A stretch of 5,755 bases of DNA, taken from contig QHWL01000166.1 in assembly GCA_003222555.1 (NCBI GenBank), forward strand, positions 1 through 5,755. The letters run 5' to 3'. Positions 1 through 5,755 of the stretch are shown here, one piece after another. The DNA comes from Acidobacteriota bacterium (GTDB lineage Bacteria; Acidobacteriota; Vicinamibacteria; Vicinamibacterales; CAVVIG01). The translations under genes were made by a program, and so were the position numbers. Below the pieces are notes generated by a model. It saw only the letters and a program-made list of their open reading frames with translations, had not been told where the DNA came from and searched no databases. Numbering within the stretch: the stretch's first letter is position 1; each line of letters starts with the position of its first letter.

Positions 1-1
1 C

Positions 2-547
2 ACACAACCGTGCACGACCGGACACCGGCTCATCAGTTTTGGATACCCAGCTGGGTTCCCGAACACGAAAGATGCCGGACTGATCATCCTCGACAATCCG
101 ATCGCGCTGGCCGAGTACGGCGCGCTGGGGGCGGCAGGTTCACTCGATAGGCTCGCTACTCGACGCGGACAGCAGAACATCACGTTCACGTCGAGCGGCT
201 ACGGGCTGTCTTATATCAATCCTCATTTCTTCGTCTCGTTCCGCGAACGGTTGATGGTGACGGCGAAGCTCGACAACCTGACGAGCGCGCTGAACGGTGG
301 CTTCAACGTGCAGACCAGCAACAGTCCCGGAATTGGCGGCGGCACATGCTTCGGCGACTCCGGCGGTCCCCTTTTCTACGGCGGCACCACGTCGAACGCC
401 ATTCTCGGTCTGACGTCGTTCGGCTTGTCGGTGAACGTCTGCGCCGGGACCGACTTCGCCTTCCGCACCGATCAGGAGGCCGTGATCGCCTGGATCCTCG
501 CCAACGCTGGTTCGGAGGCCAACCTCATTCAGATCGTGCAGATTTAG
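2..547 (+). CDS. Trypsin-like (S1 family) serine protease, C-terminal part, cut by left edge
   Basis: The open frame enters from the left edge and gives 181 residues before the TAG stop. Numbering from the first full codon, the segment DAGLIILDNPI carries the likely catalytic Asp at residue 24 (bases 71-73). GDSGGP carries the nucleophile Ser at residue 120 (bases 359-361). The catalytic His would lie upstream, outside the window. Cys116 and Cys147 sit where chymotrypsin-fold proteases have the 191-220 disulfide, and SFG at 415-423 region matches the usual SWG substrate-binding strand. The residue six before the Ser is Gly, not Asp, so Arg/Lys specificity of true trypsin is not expected; this is inferred from family knowledge. 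A C-terminal helix with Trp (VIAWILANAG) is typical of the fold. Such enzymes are usually secreted, but the signal peptide is not visible. The next gene starts 60 bases downstream on the same strand; cotranscription is possible but unproven. Confidence 0.85.
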   Translation, partial: TQPCTTGHRLISFGYPAGFPNTKDAGLIILDNPIALAEYGALGAAGSLDRLATRRGQQNITFTSSGYGLSYINPHFFVSFRERLMVTAKLDNLTSALNGGFNVQTSNSPGIGGGTCFGDSGGPLFYGGTTSNAILGLTSFGLSVNVCAGTDFAFRTDQEAVIAWILANAGSEANLIQIVQI

Positions 548-607
548 TTCCACCCGGCCTGCTGCGTGTCGACCTTGGAGGTGATCTCGCCGGCGTCTCC
601 TCGTACC

Positions 608-1735
608 ATGCCAAAGCGCATCCTGGTTCTCTCGGCGGCCGTTGGGGCGGGGCATCTGCGGGCGGCGCAGGCCGTTGAATTGGCACTGCGGGAGGTCGAT
701 CCCGGGGTGGACGTGCGGAATCTCGATGTGTTAGGGCTCACGAACGCTGCATTTCGGCGGGTCTACGCGGAGGCGTATCTCGATCTCGTGAACCTGGCGC
801 CGCACGTGCTCGGGTTGTTCTATGACATCTTGGATCGGCCGCGGGACCCAACGTCGAAGCGCGACCGGCTCCGCCGGGCGTGGGAGAAGTTCAACCTCTC
901 GAAGCTGAGCGATGTCCTGAAAGAGCGGCCCTGGGATGTCATCGTCAACACGCACTTCCTGCCGGCACAAATCATCGCGGGGCTGCGCGGGCGGCGAAAG
1001 ATCGCGACGCCGCAAATCACGGCCACCACCGATTTCGAGACGCACCGCCTCTGGATGAACGAGCCGTGCGACCACTACACCACGGCGACCGAGGAAGGGG
1101 CGGCCTATCTCGCTTCATTCGGAGTCGACCGAAAGAAGATCACAGCGACCGGGGTTCCGATCGATCCGGTGTTCAACCGGGCGAAGGATCGCGGCGAGTC
1201 TTTGCAAAAGCACGGGTTGAATGGAGATCGGCCGATTGTGCTCCAGCTCTCGGGCGGGTTCGGCGTCGGGCCGATCGAGAAGCTGTATCGCGGAATCCTT
1301 CAGATCGAGCAGCCGATCGAGGTGATCGTCGTGGCGGGGAAGAATGAGAAGGTGAGGCAGCAGCTCGAGCGGGTCGATGTGCCCCGTCAGCACCGATCGA
1401 AGGTGATGGGTTTTACGACGGACATCGATGAGCTGATGGGCGTGGCCGATCTGGTCGTCTCGAAACCGGGCGGCTTGACGACGTCGGAGGTGCTCGCGCG
1501 GGGCGCGGCGATGGCCATCGTCAATCCGATCCCGGGACAGGAGAGTCGCAACAGCGATTATCTGCTGGAAAGCGGCGCGGCCGTCAAGATCAACAACATC
1601 GCAACGCTGCCGATGAAGCTCGGGGCACTATTGAGCGACTCGCGGAAACTCGATGCGCTGAAAGCGAACGCGCGTCGAATCGCCAAGCCGCAAGCAGCGT
1701 TTGAAATCGCACGGATGGCGCTGGACAGACCGTAA
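608..1735 (+). CDS. MGDG-synthase/UgtP-type glycosyltransferase (GT28)
   Basis: The protein is 375 residues from ATG 608. The N-terminal Rossmann domain resembles the MGDG-synthase domain: a beta strand then SAAVGAGH at residues 9-16 (the GxGH loop, His16), and TDFETHRLW around Asp142-Trp149, typical of the lipid glycosyltransferase branch. The C-terminal GT28 domain has SGGFGVG at 215-221, KPGGLTTSE at 286-294 and NPIPGQE at 306-312, the expected UDP-sugar binding elements. Known relatives transfer galactose, glucose or GlcNAc from a UDP-sugar to diacylglycerol or a similar lipid at the inner face of the membrane; donor and acceptor here cannot be told. Length and motif set indicate a complete enzyme. 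ATG 608 is preferred because the first conserved strand begins two residues later. The frame stays open upstream to a GTG at 566, which lacks a ribosome binding site. A strong Shine-Dalgarno match, GGAGGTGATC at 577-586, lies 21 bases before ATG 608, unusually far. MurG is a related alternative, but the TDFETH motif favours the MGDG group. Confidence 0.9.
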   Translation: MPKRILVLSAAVGAGHLRAAQAVELALREVDPGVDVRNLDVLGLTNAAFRRVYAEAYLDLVNLAPHVLGLFYDILDRPRDPTSKRDRLRRAWEKFNLSKLSDVLKERPWDVIVNTHFLPAQIIAGLRGRRKIATPQITATTDFETHRLWMNEPCDHYTTATEEGAAYLASFGVDRKKITATGVPIDPVFNRAKDRGESLQKHGLNGDRPIVLQLSGGFGVGPIEKLYRGILQIEQPIEVIVVAGKNEKVRQQLERVDVPRQHRSKVMGFTTDIDELMGVADLVVSKPGGLTTSEVLARGAAMAIVNPIPGQESRNSDYLLESGAAVKINNIATLPMKLGALLSDSRKLDALKANARRIAKPQAAFEIARMALDRP

Positions 1736-2259
1736 TTGCGCTTGTCTCGTGGATGAGACCACTCGTCGCGAGATGTTCACGCGATGCCGACGAGTCGGTA
1801 GCGGATGGGGGCCACGGACCGACGAGATTCACACTGCGTCGACTGATGACGGGAGCGCTGGCGCGACGCTCGGTCGTCAACCGCCCTTCGGTTGATCGCC
1901 TCTCGTTGGAGGGCAAACCGTCCGGACCGGCTTGTGAGAGCGCGGGTTTTCAATGCGAGCATGCCCGCGCCGCGCACGATTCTTTCGACCGAGACGCCGC
2001 GATTATCAAGATACGCCACGGAAGCACGAAACCAAATTACCCGAAGGTGACCAGTGCGCGTAGCACGGTCGGACCCCGCGCGCTGACGTGAGGCGATTGC
2101 GAATCCAGAAGACTCAAAGCTTGGTGCGGAAGGTTCCGAGAGGACGTAGCAGGATTTCCCAATGATTGTCGGGATGTCTGGGTGCGTGGAGGGCGCCTTG
2201 GTGTATAACGGTGCCAATTGAGACAGCCAAAACGGAAAGCCCGGACGAAGGAGGATCTG
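1736..2259. other. Intergenic region without a convincing gene; several hairpins
   Basis: About 520 bases separate the glycosyltransferase stop from the VOC remnant. Open frames exist on both strands but none has a good ribosome binding site, recognisable motif or signal peptide, and their composition (many Arg, Ser and Ala) is that of noncoding GC-rich DNA. Visible structures are an inverted repeat GTCTC/GAGAC at 1744-1759, an 8-bp perfect repeat ACTCGTCG/CGACGAGT at 1761-1795 with a 19-base loop, and a 7-bp hairpin TCAACCG/CGGTTGA at 1877-1895. None is followed by a T-run. A possible -10 hexamer TATAAC at 2204-2209, with no good -35, lies about 50 bases before the VOC start and could belong to its promoter. 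A decayed gene beyond recognition cannot be excluded. Confidence 0.5.
1744..1795 (+). terminator. Tandem hairpins after the glycosyltransferase, possible transcription end
   Basis: Two consecutive inverted repeats begin 9 bases after the glycosyltransferase stop: 5-bp arms GTCTC/GAGAC (1744-1748 and 1755-1759) and 8-bp arms ACTCGTCG/CGACGAGT (1761-1768 and 1788-1795). No T-tract follows, so a standard intrinsic terminator is not shown. The position just after a gene end, before a long gene-free stretch, is the only reason to suggest a termination or mRNA-protecting role. Confidence 0.25.
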
Positions 2260-2482
2260 ATGCATCGCTTGGCGCTCTTTGCAGCGGGCGTGGGAGTCCT
2301 TGTCGGGACCGTGGTGATGCAGCCGGGTGCCGCCCGGGCCCAGGAGAATAAGAACACTGGTCACAGGCTGAGTGTCGTGGGGATCGCCGTCAAGGACTAT
2401 CCGAAGTCCCAGATTTTCTACGAGACTGAATGAATATATTTCCGAGTCGCTGACGAAGAAAGCGGCGGAGTCCTGGAAGTAG
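2260..2482 (+). pseudogene. Exported VOC (glyoxalase-fold) protein gene with internal deletion and frameshift
   Basis: The 5' end is intact: AAGGAGG at 2248-2254, five bases before ATG 2260. A signal peptide follows (MHRLALFAAG, then a hydrophobic stretch, with an A-R-A/Q cleavage site near residues 25-28), then ENKNTGHRLSVV and GIAVKDYPKSQIFYE, the first strand and helix of a VOC domain. The frame stops at TGA 2431-2433 after 57 residues. In the frame one base further along, starting at about 2426, the text reads LNEYISESLTKKAAESWK and stops at TAG 2480-2482. This resembles the usual C-terminal end of exported VOC proteins of this type (ESL-K-A-SWK). Both ends are thus present while the domain core with the metal or substrate ligands, probably around a hundred residues, is missing. 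The junction falls near 2420-2430. Seen: two family-like pieces in different frames. Inferred: a deletion in this strain. The 57-residue product, if made, would be a signal peptide with a non-folding stub. The next gene starts 41 bases downstream and may use the same promoter. Confidence 0.7.
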
Positions 2483-2523
2483 ATTGGAGTTCAGAAGTCT
2501 CGACATCGGAAGGTCTTGCTGAT

Positions 2524-4200
2524 ATGCACGTCCCCAAATCGGCGGCGATCACCGCGGCGCTGGTCATCTGTTTGTCATTCGTCGTCAGTTCTCAGGAGTC
2601 TGTCGACCTCGGCGTTGTGGATCGGATCAAAAGTGAGGCGTTCGCGCGATCGGAGGTGATGGAACACCTTCGCAACTTGACCGACGTCCATGGTCCACGG
2701 TTGACCGGTTCGCCGCAATTCGAGGACGCCGCCAAATGGGCAGCCGAACGTTTGAGGATCTATGGCCTTAGCAACGTGCATGTCGAGCGATGGGGCCCGT
2801 TCGGAAGGAGCTGGTCCGTCGAGCAGTACTCGGCCGAGCTGCTCGCGCCCCAATACACACGGTTGGCGGCAGTGCCCCTCGCGTGGAGCAGTTCGACCGC
2901 TGGCCCTATCACTGGAGAGCCGATGCTTGCGGCGCTCGATCTCGGGTTCGGGCGCGGTCCCAAGAAGCTTGCGGAGGACTTCGAGGCGTACCGCCGGCGT
3001 TGGAGCGGAAAACTCCACGGCAGGATCATTTTGTTGACTCCCAGCATGCAGCCACCGCCCCGTGAGGCCGCGCTTTTTCGCCGGTATTCAGAGGCCGAGC
3101 TCGCCGACATCACGAAAGCACCAGAGCCAGTAGCGTTGCAACGCGTCACCAGGCTGGACGAGCTGGAGTGGCCTGAAAAGCCAGAGGACGTGTTCAAGTT
3201 GTTCATGGCGATGCCAGGGCCGATCGTCGAGCAGCTGATCGACCGGTACGACGAGCTCGCCGTCGAGCGGGCAAAGTTCTTCAATGACGAAGGCGTCGCG
3301 GCGATTCTGATGGGCGACTTGCGCGCACGCGATGGGTTGCTTGCCGCCGAGGCCGCAGGTTCGCACCGGTCGCGCGATCCGCTCGCACCACCGACTTTCG
3401 TTGTGACCGGCGAACATTACGGTCGAATCGCTCGGCTCGCCGACCACAAACAGGCGGCGCGCGTCCGGCTCGATCTGAAGACGGTGATCTCTGATGGGGA
3501 TGTCGATGGCGGCAACATCATCGGCGAAATTCCAGGTGGTGCCAAGAAGGACGAGATCGTGATGGTCGGCGCGCACTTCGACTCATGGCATTCCGGAACG
3601 GGCGCGACCGACAACGGTGCGGGAAGCGCTGTGATGATCGAGGTGACACGGATTCTCAAGGCGCTGAACTTGAAGCTCGATCGAACGGTCCGCATCGGGC
3701 TGTGGGGCGGAGAGGAACAGGGGCTGCTCGGTTCGCGTGCCTACGTCAAGGCGCATTTCGCCGATCCATCGACGATGGAGCAGAGCCCCGAACACAGCAA
3801 GCTGTCGGGGTATTTCAATCTGGACAACGGCAGCGGCCGGATTCGCGGTGTCTACTTGCAGGAACACGAGGCGATGCGTCCACTGTTCGAGCAGTGGCTC
3901 GCGCCCTTCCGCGATCTGGGGGTGTCGACGATCACGATTCGGAACACGGGTGGAACCGATCACCTGTCGTTTACGCGCGTCGGGCTGCCTGGCTTCCAGT
4001 TCATCCAGGACCCGCTCGACTACGGCTCGCTCACGCACCATACGAGCGCGGACACATACGATCATGCCGTCGCCGCGGATCTGATGCAGGCGTCAGCGGT
4101 TATTGCAAGCGTTGTGTACCAGACGGCGAATCGGCAAGAGCGGCTGCCGCGGCGCGAGCTGCCCAAGGCGGCACCAACGGCGCCTGGAAAAGTCAGGTAA
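2524..4200 (+). CDS. Exported M28 family zinc peptidase (aminopeptidase/carboxypeptidase Q type)
   Basis: The protein has 558 residues, starts at ATG 2524 and has GGAAGG at 2508-2513, ten bases upstream. Residues 1 to about 23 form a signal peptide (Lys5, hydrophobic core, V-S-S before Gln24), so it should act in the periplasm or outside. Residues 40-110 (NLTDVHGPRLTGSPQ and following) are the usual N-terminal part of M28 enzymes. A PA-like insert runs from about 130 to 300, with GKLHGRIILL near 162-171 and NDEGVAAILM near 254-263. The catalytic domain spans about 320-540. Comparison with Aeromonas aminopeptidase predicts zinc ligands His351 (in AHFDSWHSG), bridging Asp363 (ATDNGAG), Glu398, Asp434 (FNLDNGSG) and His506 (THHTSADTYDH), with Glu397 of GGEEQG as general base. 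All key residues are present, so it should be an active two-zinc exopeptidase releasing terminal amino acids or splitting dipeptides. The exact substrate is unknown. The C-terminus is a short Pro/Ala/Lys-rich tail. It lies just behind the VOC remnant and before a second exported hydrolase. Confidence 0.93.
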   Translation: MHVPKSAAITAALVICLSFVVSSQESVDLGVVDRIKSEAFARSEVMEHLRNLTDVHGPRLTGSPQFEDAAKWAAERLRIYGLSNVHVERWGPFGRSWSVEQYSAELLAPQYTRLAAVPLAWSSSTAGPITGEPMLAALDLGFGRGPKKLAEDFEAYRRRWSGKLHGRIILLTPSMQPPPREAALFRRYSEAELADITKAPEPVALQRVTRLDELEWPEKPEDVFKLFMAMPGPIVEQLIDRYDELAVERAKFFNDEGVAAILMGDLRARDGLLAAEAAGSHRSRDPLAPPTFVVTGEHYGRIARLADHKQAARVRLDLKTVISDGDVDGGNIIGEIPGGAKKDEIVMVGAHFDSWHSGTGATDNGAGSAVMIEVTRILKALNLKLDRTVRIGLWGGEEQGLLGSRAYVKAHFADPSTMEQSPEHSKLSGYFNLDNGSGRIRGVYLQEHEAMRPLFEQWLAPFRDLGVSTITIRNTGGTDHLSFTRVGLPGFQFIQDPLDYGSLTHHTSADTYDHAVAADLMQASAVIASVVYQTANRQERLPRRELPKAAPTAPGKVR

Positions 4201-4205
4201 CGCCG
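4178..4205 (+). terminator. Hairpin enclosing the peptidase stop codon
   Basis: Arms CGGCGCCTG (4178-4186) and CAGG plus CGCCG (4194-4197, 4201-4205) pair over nine base pairs around a seven-base loop, with the TAA stop codon bulged out at 4198-4200. A moderately pyrimidine-rich stretch (GTCTTTCGCTTCCC) follows within about ten bases. It could be a weak terminator or a 3'-end stabiliser. There is no clean T-run, and a chance structure in GC-rich coding sequence is possible. Confidence 0.25.
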
Positions 4206-4357
4206 CAAGGTCTTTCGCTTCCCAGGCCACCATGGCACTGTGAGGGCGATGGCCGTGATCAAGTCGTTTCAGCCGCTCTGTCGCAACGTGCTACCATCCC
4301 CACCTCCAGAGCTGATGGCTCTCCGAAGATGGTGCCGAAATCGTTAAGGGGATGATC

Positions 4358-5455
4358 ATGAACGATTCAGAAGGGCCGTCGCGACCACTAGGGCGTAGAG
4401 CTTTCATCAAGGCGGGCGCAGGCGCTGGCTTGGGTGCCGCTGCCACAATCCTGCCTACCACAGCGACCGCGGCGGAGACGCCGCTGCAACCGTGGTGGAG
4501 CGCACGACCATCGAGCGCGGCAGCCAATCGGCCTGTTGCGATCGATCTTCATGCCCATTGGGTGCCGCCGCCCTACGCCAAAGCGATGGCCGACCTCGGG
4601 CGGCCCCTCGGCAATCCCTACCCGCTGGAGCTCGATGTGGACCAGCGGCGCAAATGGATGGACGAGCACGGCGTTCAAATGCACGTCTTGACTCTAAATG
4701 GAGGGATGCCGTGGCAGCTCGTCACGCCCGAGCAGGGGGCGGGTCTCGCGCGAATTGTCAATGACGCCGGCGTCGAGGCCCACACCGCATTTCCCGATCG
4801 CTTTCTCGCCTCAATCGAGTTGCCCATTCGCGACGCAGGCATGGCCTTGACCGAACTGAACCGCGTCGCCGGAAAGCCGGGCTTGCGAGCCGTTCATCTG
4901 CCGGACTCGATTGACAATCGCGACTACTTGTTCCAGCCGGAGTTTGCGCCCCTTCTGGGCCGAATTGAGGAACTGGGTTATCCAATTCTCTTTCACAATC
5001 TGAACTCGGACCTCTTTGGAAGACGGCCGGCGGACGCCGGTCTCGATAACACGTTCGCACATGCCGTGCTGGGAGCCAAATTCATCAGCACCGGCACTCT
5101 GGACAAATTTCCAAAGCTTGAAATCGTCCTGCCGCATGCCGGCGGCGCGTTCCCCTACGTCGCGGGACGGCTCGAGCATTTCATGTATCACATGGGAGGC
5201 GCCAATCGACCTACACCGGAACGCCCATTCAAGAGCTATCTGCGGCGATTCCACTACGACTATCTGACCTACCATCCGGAGGGGTTCCGCTTTCTCGTGA
5301 ACCTGGTGGGCTCCGACCGCATCGTGGTCGGCACCGATAGCTTCAACGCCAGGGATATCGAGTACCCGAGCGCCGTCGTCGATCAGTTCAAGCTTCCGGC
5401 CGTGGATCGCGACCGCATTCTAAAAGGGAACGCGAAGCGGCTCTTCCGTCTCTAA
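4358..5455 (+). CDS. Tat-exported amidohydrolase-2 (ACMSD-like) family protein
   Basis: From ATG 4358 the protein has 365 residues. This start is chosen over ATG 4352 because AAGGGG at 4346-4351 touches the first ATG but lies six bases before the second; the two differ by two residues. The N-terminus is a twin-arginine signal: GRRAFIK with Arg13-Arg14, an Ala/Gly-rich hydrophobic stretch and a T-A-T-A-A cleavage region near residue 38. Folded, cofactor-loaded export is therefore predicted. The rest is a TIM-barrel amidohydrolase of the ACMSD branch: HAH at 65-67 (DLHAHW), His213 (LFHN), His260 (PHAGGAFPYVAGRL) and Asp327 (GTDS). In bacterial ACMSD the equivalents of 65, 67, 213 and 327 bind one zinc and the equivalent of 260 is catalytic. 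Members decarboxylate or hydrolyse aromatic or dienoic acids; the substrate here is unknown and a Tat signal is unusual for the cytoplasmic decarboxylases. It follows the M28 peptidase after 157 bases and may be transcribed separately. Confidence 0.92.
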   Translation: MNDSEGPSRPLGRRAFIKAGAGAGLGAAATILPTTATAAETPLQPWWSARPSSAAANRPVAIDLHAHWVPPPYAKAMADLGRPLGNPYPLELDVDQRRKWMDEHGVQMHVLTLNGGMPWQLVTPEQGAGLARIVNDAGVEAHTAFPDRFLASIELPIRDAGMALTELNRVAGKPGLRAVHLPDSIDNRDYLFQPEFAPLLGRIEELGYPILFHNLNSDLFGRRPADAGLDNTFAHAVLGAKFISTGTLDKFPKLEIVLPHAGGAFPYVAGRLEHFMYHMGGANRPTPERPFKSYLRRFHYDYLTYHPEGFRFLVNLVGSDRIVVGTDSFNARDIEYPSAVVDQFKLPAVDRDRILKGNAKRLFRL

Positions 5456-5534
5456 TCGGTCGGAACCACTGCCGCGTTTGCGAAGGCCAGAGTCCAGTCG
5501 GCGAACACGTCACAGTTCTGGCGAAGGAATTCCG

Positions 5535-5577
5535 GAGCGCCTCGAATTCGCTCAGGCGGGCGCTCACTGGTTTCTAA
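5535..5577 (+). terminator. Possible terminator after the amidohydrolase
   Basis: GAGCGCC (5535-5541) and GGCGCTC (5559-5565) are perfect 7-bp GC-rich arms with a 17-base loop, about 80 bases after the amidohydrolase stop. The short T-containing stretch ACTGGTTTCT follows. The loop is long and the T-tract poor, so this is only a candidate; it does lie between the amidohydrolase and the next promoter, where a terminator would be expected. Confidence 0.3.
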
Positions 5578-5580
5578 CGG

Positions 5581-5609
5581 TCGACAAGTGTAGCCCGTGA
5601 GGCTACACT
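5581..5609 (+). promoter_or_regulatory. Sigma70-type promoter with built-in palindromic operator
   Basis: TCGACA at 5581-5586 differs in one base from the consensus -35. TACACT at 5604-5609 is a fair -10 and the spacer is exactly 17 bases. A perfect inverted repeat, AGTGTAGCC (5587-5595) and GGCTACACT (5601-5609) around CGTGA, fills the spacer and covers the -10 box. A dimeric repressor bound there would block RNA polymerase. Transcription would start at about 5616-5618, next to GTG 5618, so the message could be leaderless, in keeping with the absence of a Shine-Dalgarno sequence. HigA and other antitoxins commonly bind such palindromes in their own promoters; that HigA is the binder here is inferred from the HigB-like sequence that follows. 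A hairpin acting in RNA is the alternative, but the transcript would start after it. Confidence 0.55.
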
Positions 5610-5639
5610 GCGCCTAGGTGCGTATTCGGACGTTCGCCC

Positions 5640-5755
5640 ATGCCGGCCTCGAATCGGGCCGACCGGAGGACCGGCGTGCCACCCGCGGCGGTCGACAAGC
5701 TCCGGAAGATGCTCGCGTTCCTTCAGGACATGGCGACGGTCGAGGAGCTCCGGAC
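5640..5755 (+). CDS. HigB-like toxin (RelE/ParE superfamily), N-terminal part, cut by right edge; possible frameshift
   Basis: From ATG 5640 the frame stays open to the window end (38 codons). The part DRRTGVPPAAVDKL followed by RKMLAFLQDMATVEELR resembles the first helices of HigB-like toxins, ribosome-associated mRNA endonucleases normally of about 90-110 residues encoded just before the HigA antitoxin. The conserved RNase core would lie beyond the edge. ATG 5640 has no ribosome binding site. The frame that opens at GTG 5618 reads VRIRTFAHAGLE, which is how HigB-like toxins usually begin (RTF-HKGL). That frame then loses resemblance at about 5654, where the frame from 5640 takes over. Either the gene carries an indel between about 5650 and 5665 (mutation or sequencing error), or translation truly starts at 5640 and the upstream match is chance. 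Identification rests on remembered family patterns over a short stretch. Confidence 0.5.
   Translation, partial: MPASNRADRRTGVPPAAVDKLRKMLAFLQDMATVEELR

Noticed and set aside
566..607. Upstream GTG start for the glycosyltransferase
   Set aside because: No ribosome binding site before GTG 566, and the family homology begins right at ATG 608.
140..655. 171-codon open frame on the - strand
   Set aside because: Antisense to the serine protease active-site region and the start of the glycosyltransferase; Arg-rich shadow without motifs.
1753..2091. 112-codon open frame on the + strand in the spacer
   Set aside because: No Shine-Dalgarno sequence, no recognisable domain, and mixed low-quality composition; it looks like chance.
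1777..2364. 195-codon open frame on the - strand across the spacer
   Set aside because: It overlaps the well-supported start and signal peptide of the VOC remnant, has no ribosome binding site or motif I recognise, and its Arg/Ser/Ala-rich composition is typical of chance frames in GC-rich DNA.
3585..4355. 256-codon open frame on the + strand
   Set aside because: It lies in another frame within the catalytic domain of the M28 peptidase, whose motifs are unambiguous; a GC-driven shadow.
5525..5550. Two GAATTC sites 11 bases apart as a repeat or attachment site
   Set aside because: Six-base palindromes this close can arise by chance; no flanking duplication or integrase supports a site.
1..5755. 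CRISPR array, tRNA, insertion sequence or a new multi-gene defence system
   Set aside because: No regularly spaced repeats, tRNA-like cloverleaf, transposase motifs or terminal repeats were seen; the genes belong to familiar enzyme families, plus the start of a possible toxin-antitoxin locus.

Overview
The window is a GC-rich bacterial segment with all recognisable genes on the + strand. Codon use favours G/C in third positions. The mix of genes (exported M28 metallopeptidase, Tat-exported ACMSD-type amidohydrolase, signal-peptide VOC protein, MGDG-synthase-like glycosyltransferase, trypsin-like protease and a HigB-like toxin) is what one sees in soil Acidobacteriota or similar free-living bacteria. 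That assignment is inferred from gene content; no rRNA or other phylogenetic marker is present.

Layout. Positions 2-547 hold the C-terminal two thirds of a chymotrypsin-fold (S1) serine protease, cut by the left edge. Positions 608-1735 encode a complete GT28/MGDG-synthase-type glycosyltransferase, 60 bases downstream of the protease. A stretch of about 520 bases (1736-2259) has no convincing gene, only a few hairpins. At 2260-2482 lies a broken gene: an intact ribosome binding site, signal peptide and first VOC (glyoxalase-fold) strand, then directly, in another reading frame, the C-terminal tail of the same kind of protein. This is an internal deletion that removed the domain core. Next, 2524-4200 is a complete exported M28 zinc aminopeptidase with all five predicted metal ligands, and 4358-5455 a complete Tat-exported amidohydrolase-2 (ACMSD-like) protein. 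The right end, 5581-5755, holds a good sigma70-type promoter whose spacer and -10 box lie in a perfect 9-bp inverted repeat. It is followed by the start of a HigB-like toxin gene that appears to be split between two reading frames and runs off the window.

How the genes fit together. The VOC remnant and the peptidase are 41 bases apart and may share a transcript. The amidohydrolase follows after about 160 bases and has its own Shine-Dalgarno sequence. All three are predicted to be exported, so this looks like an envelope or periplasmic set, but no shared pathway can be read from the sequence. The glycosyltransferase probably makes membrane glycolipids. The right end has the look of an autoregulated toxin-antitoxin locus.

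I see no CRISPR array, tRNA, insertion sequence or clearly new multi-gene system. The most interesting points are the palindrome-in-promoter with an apparently frameshifted toxin gene, and the internally deleted VOC gene.
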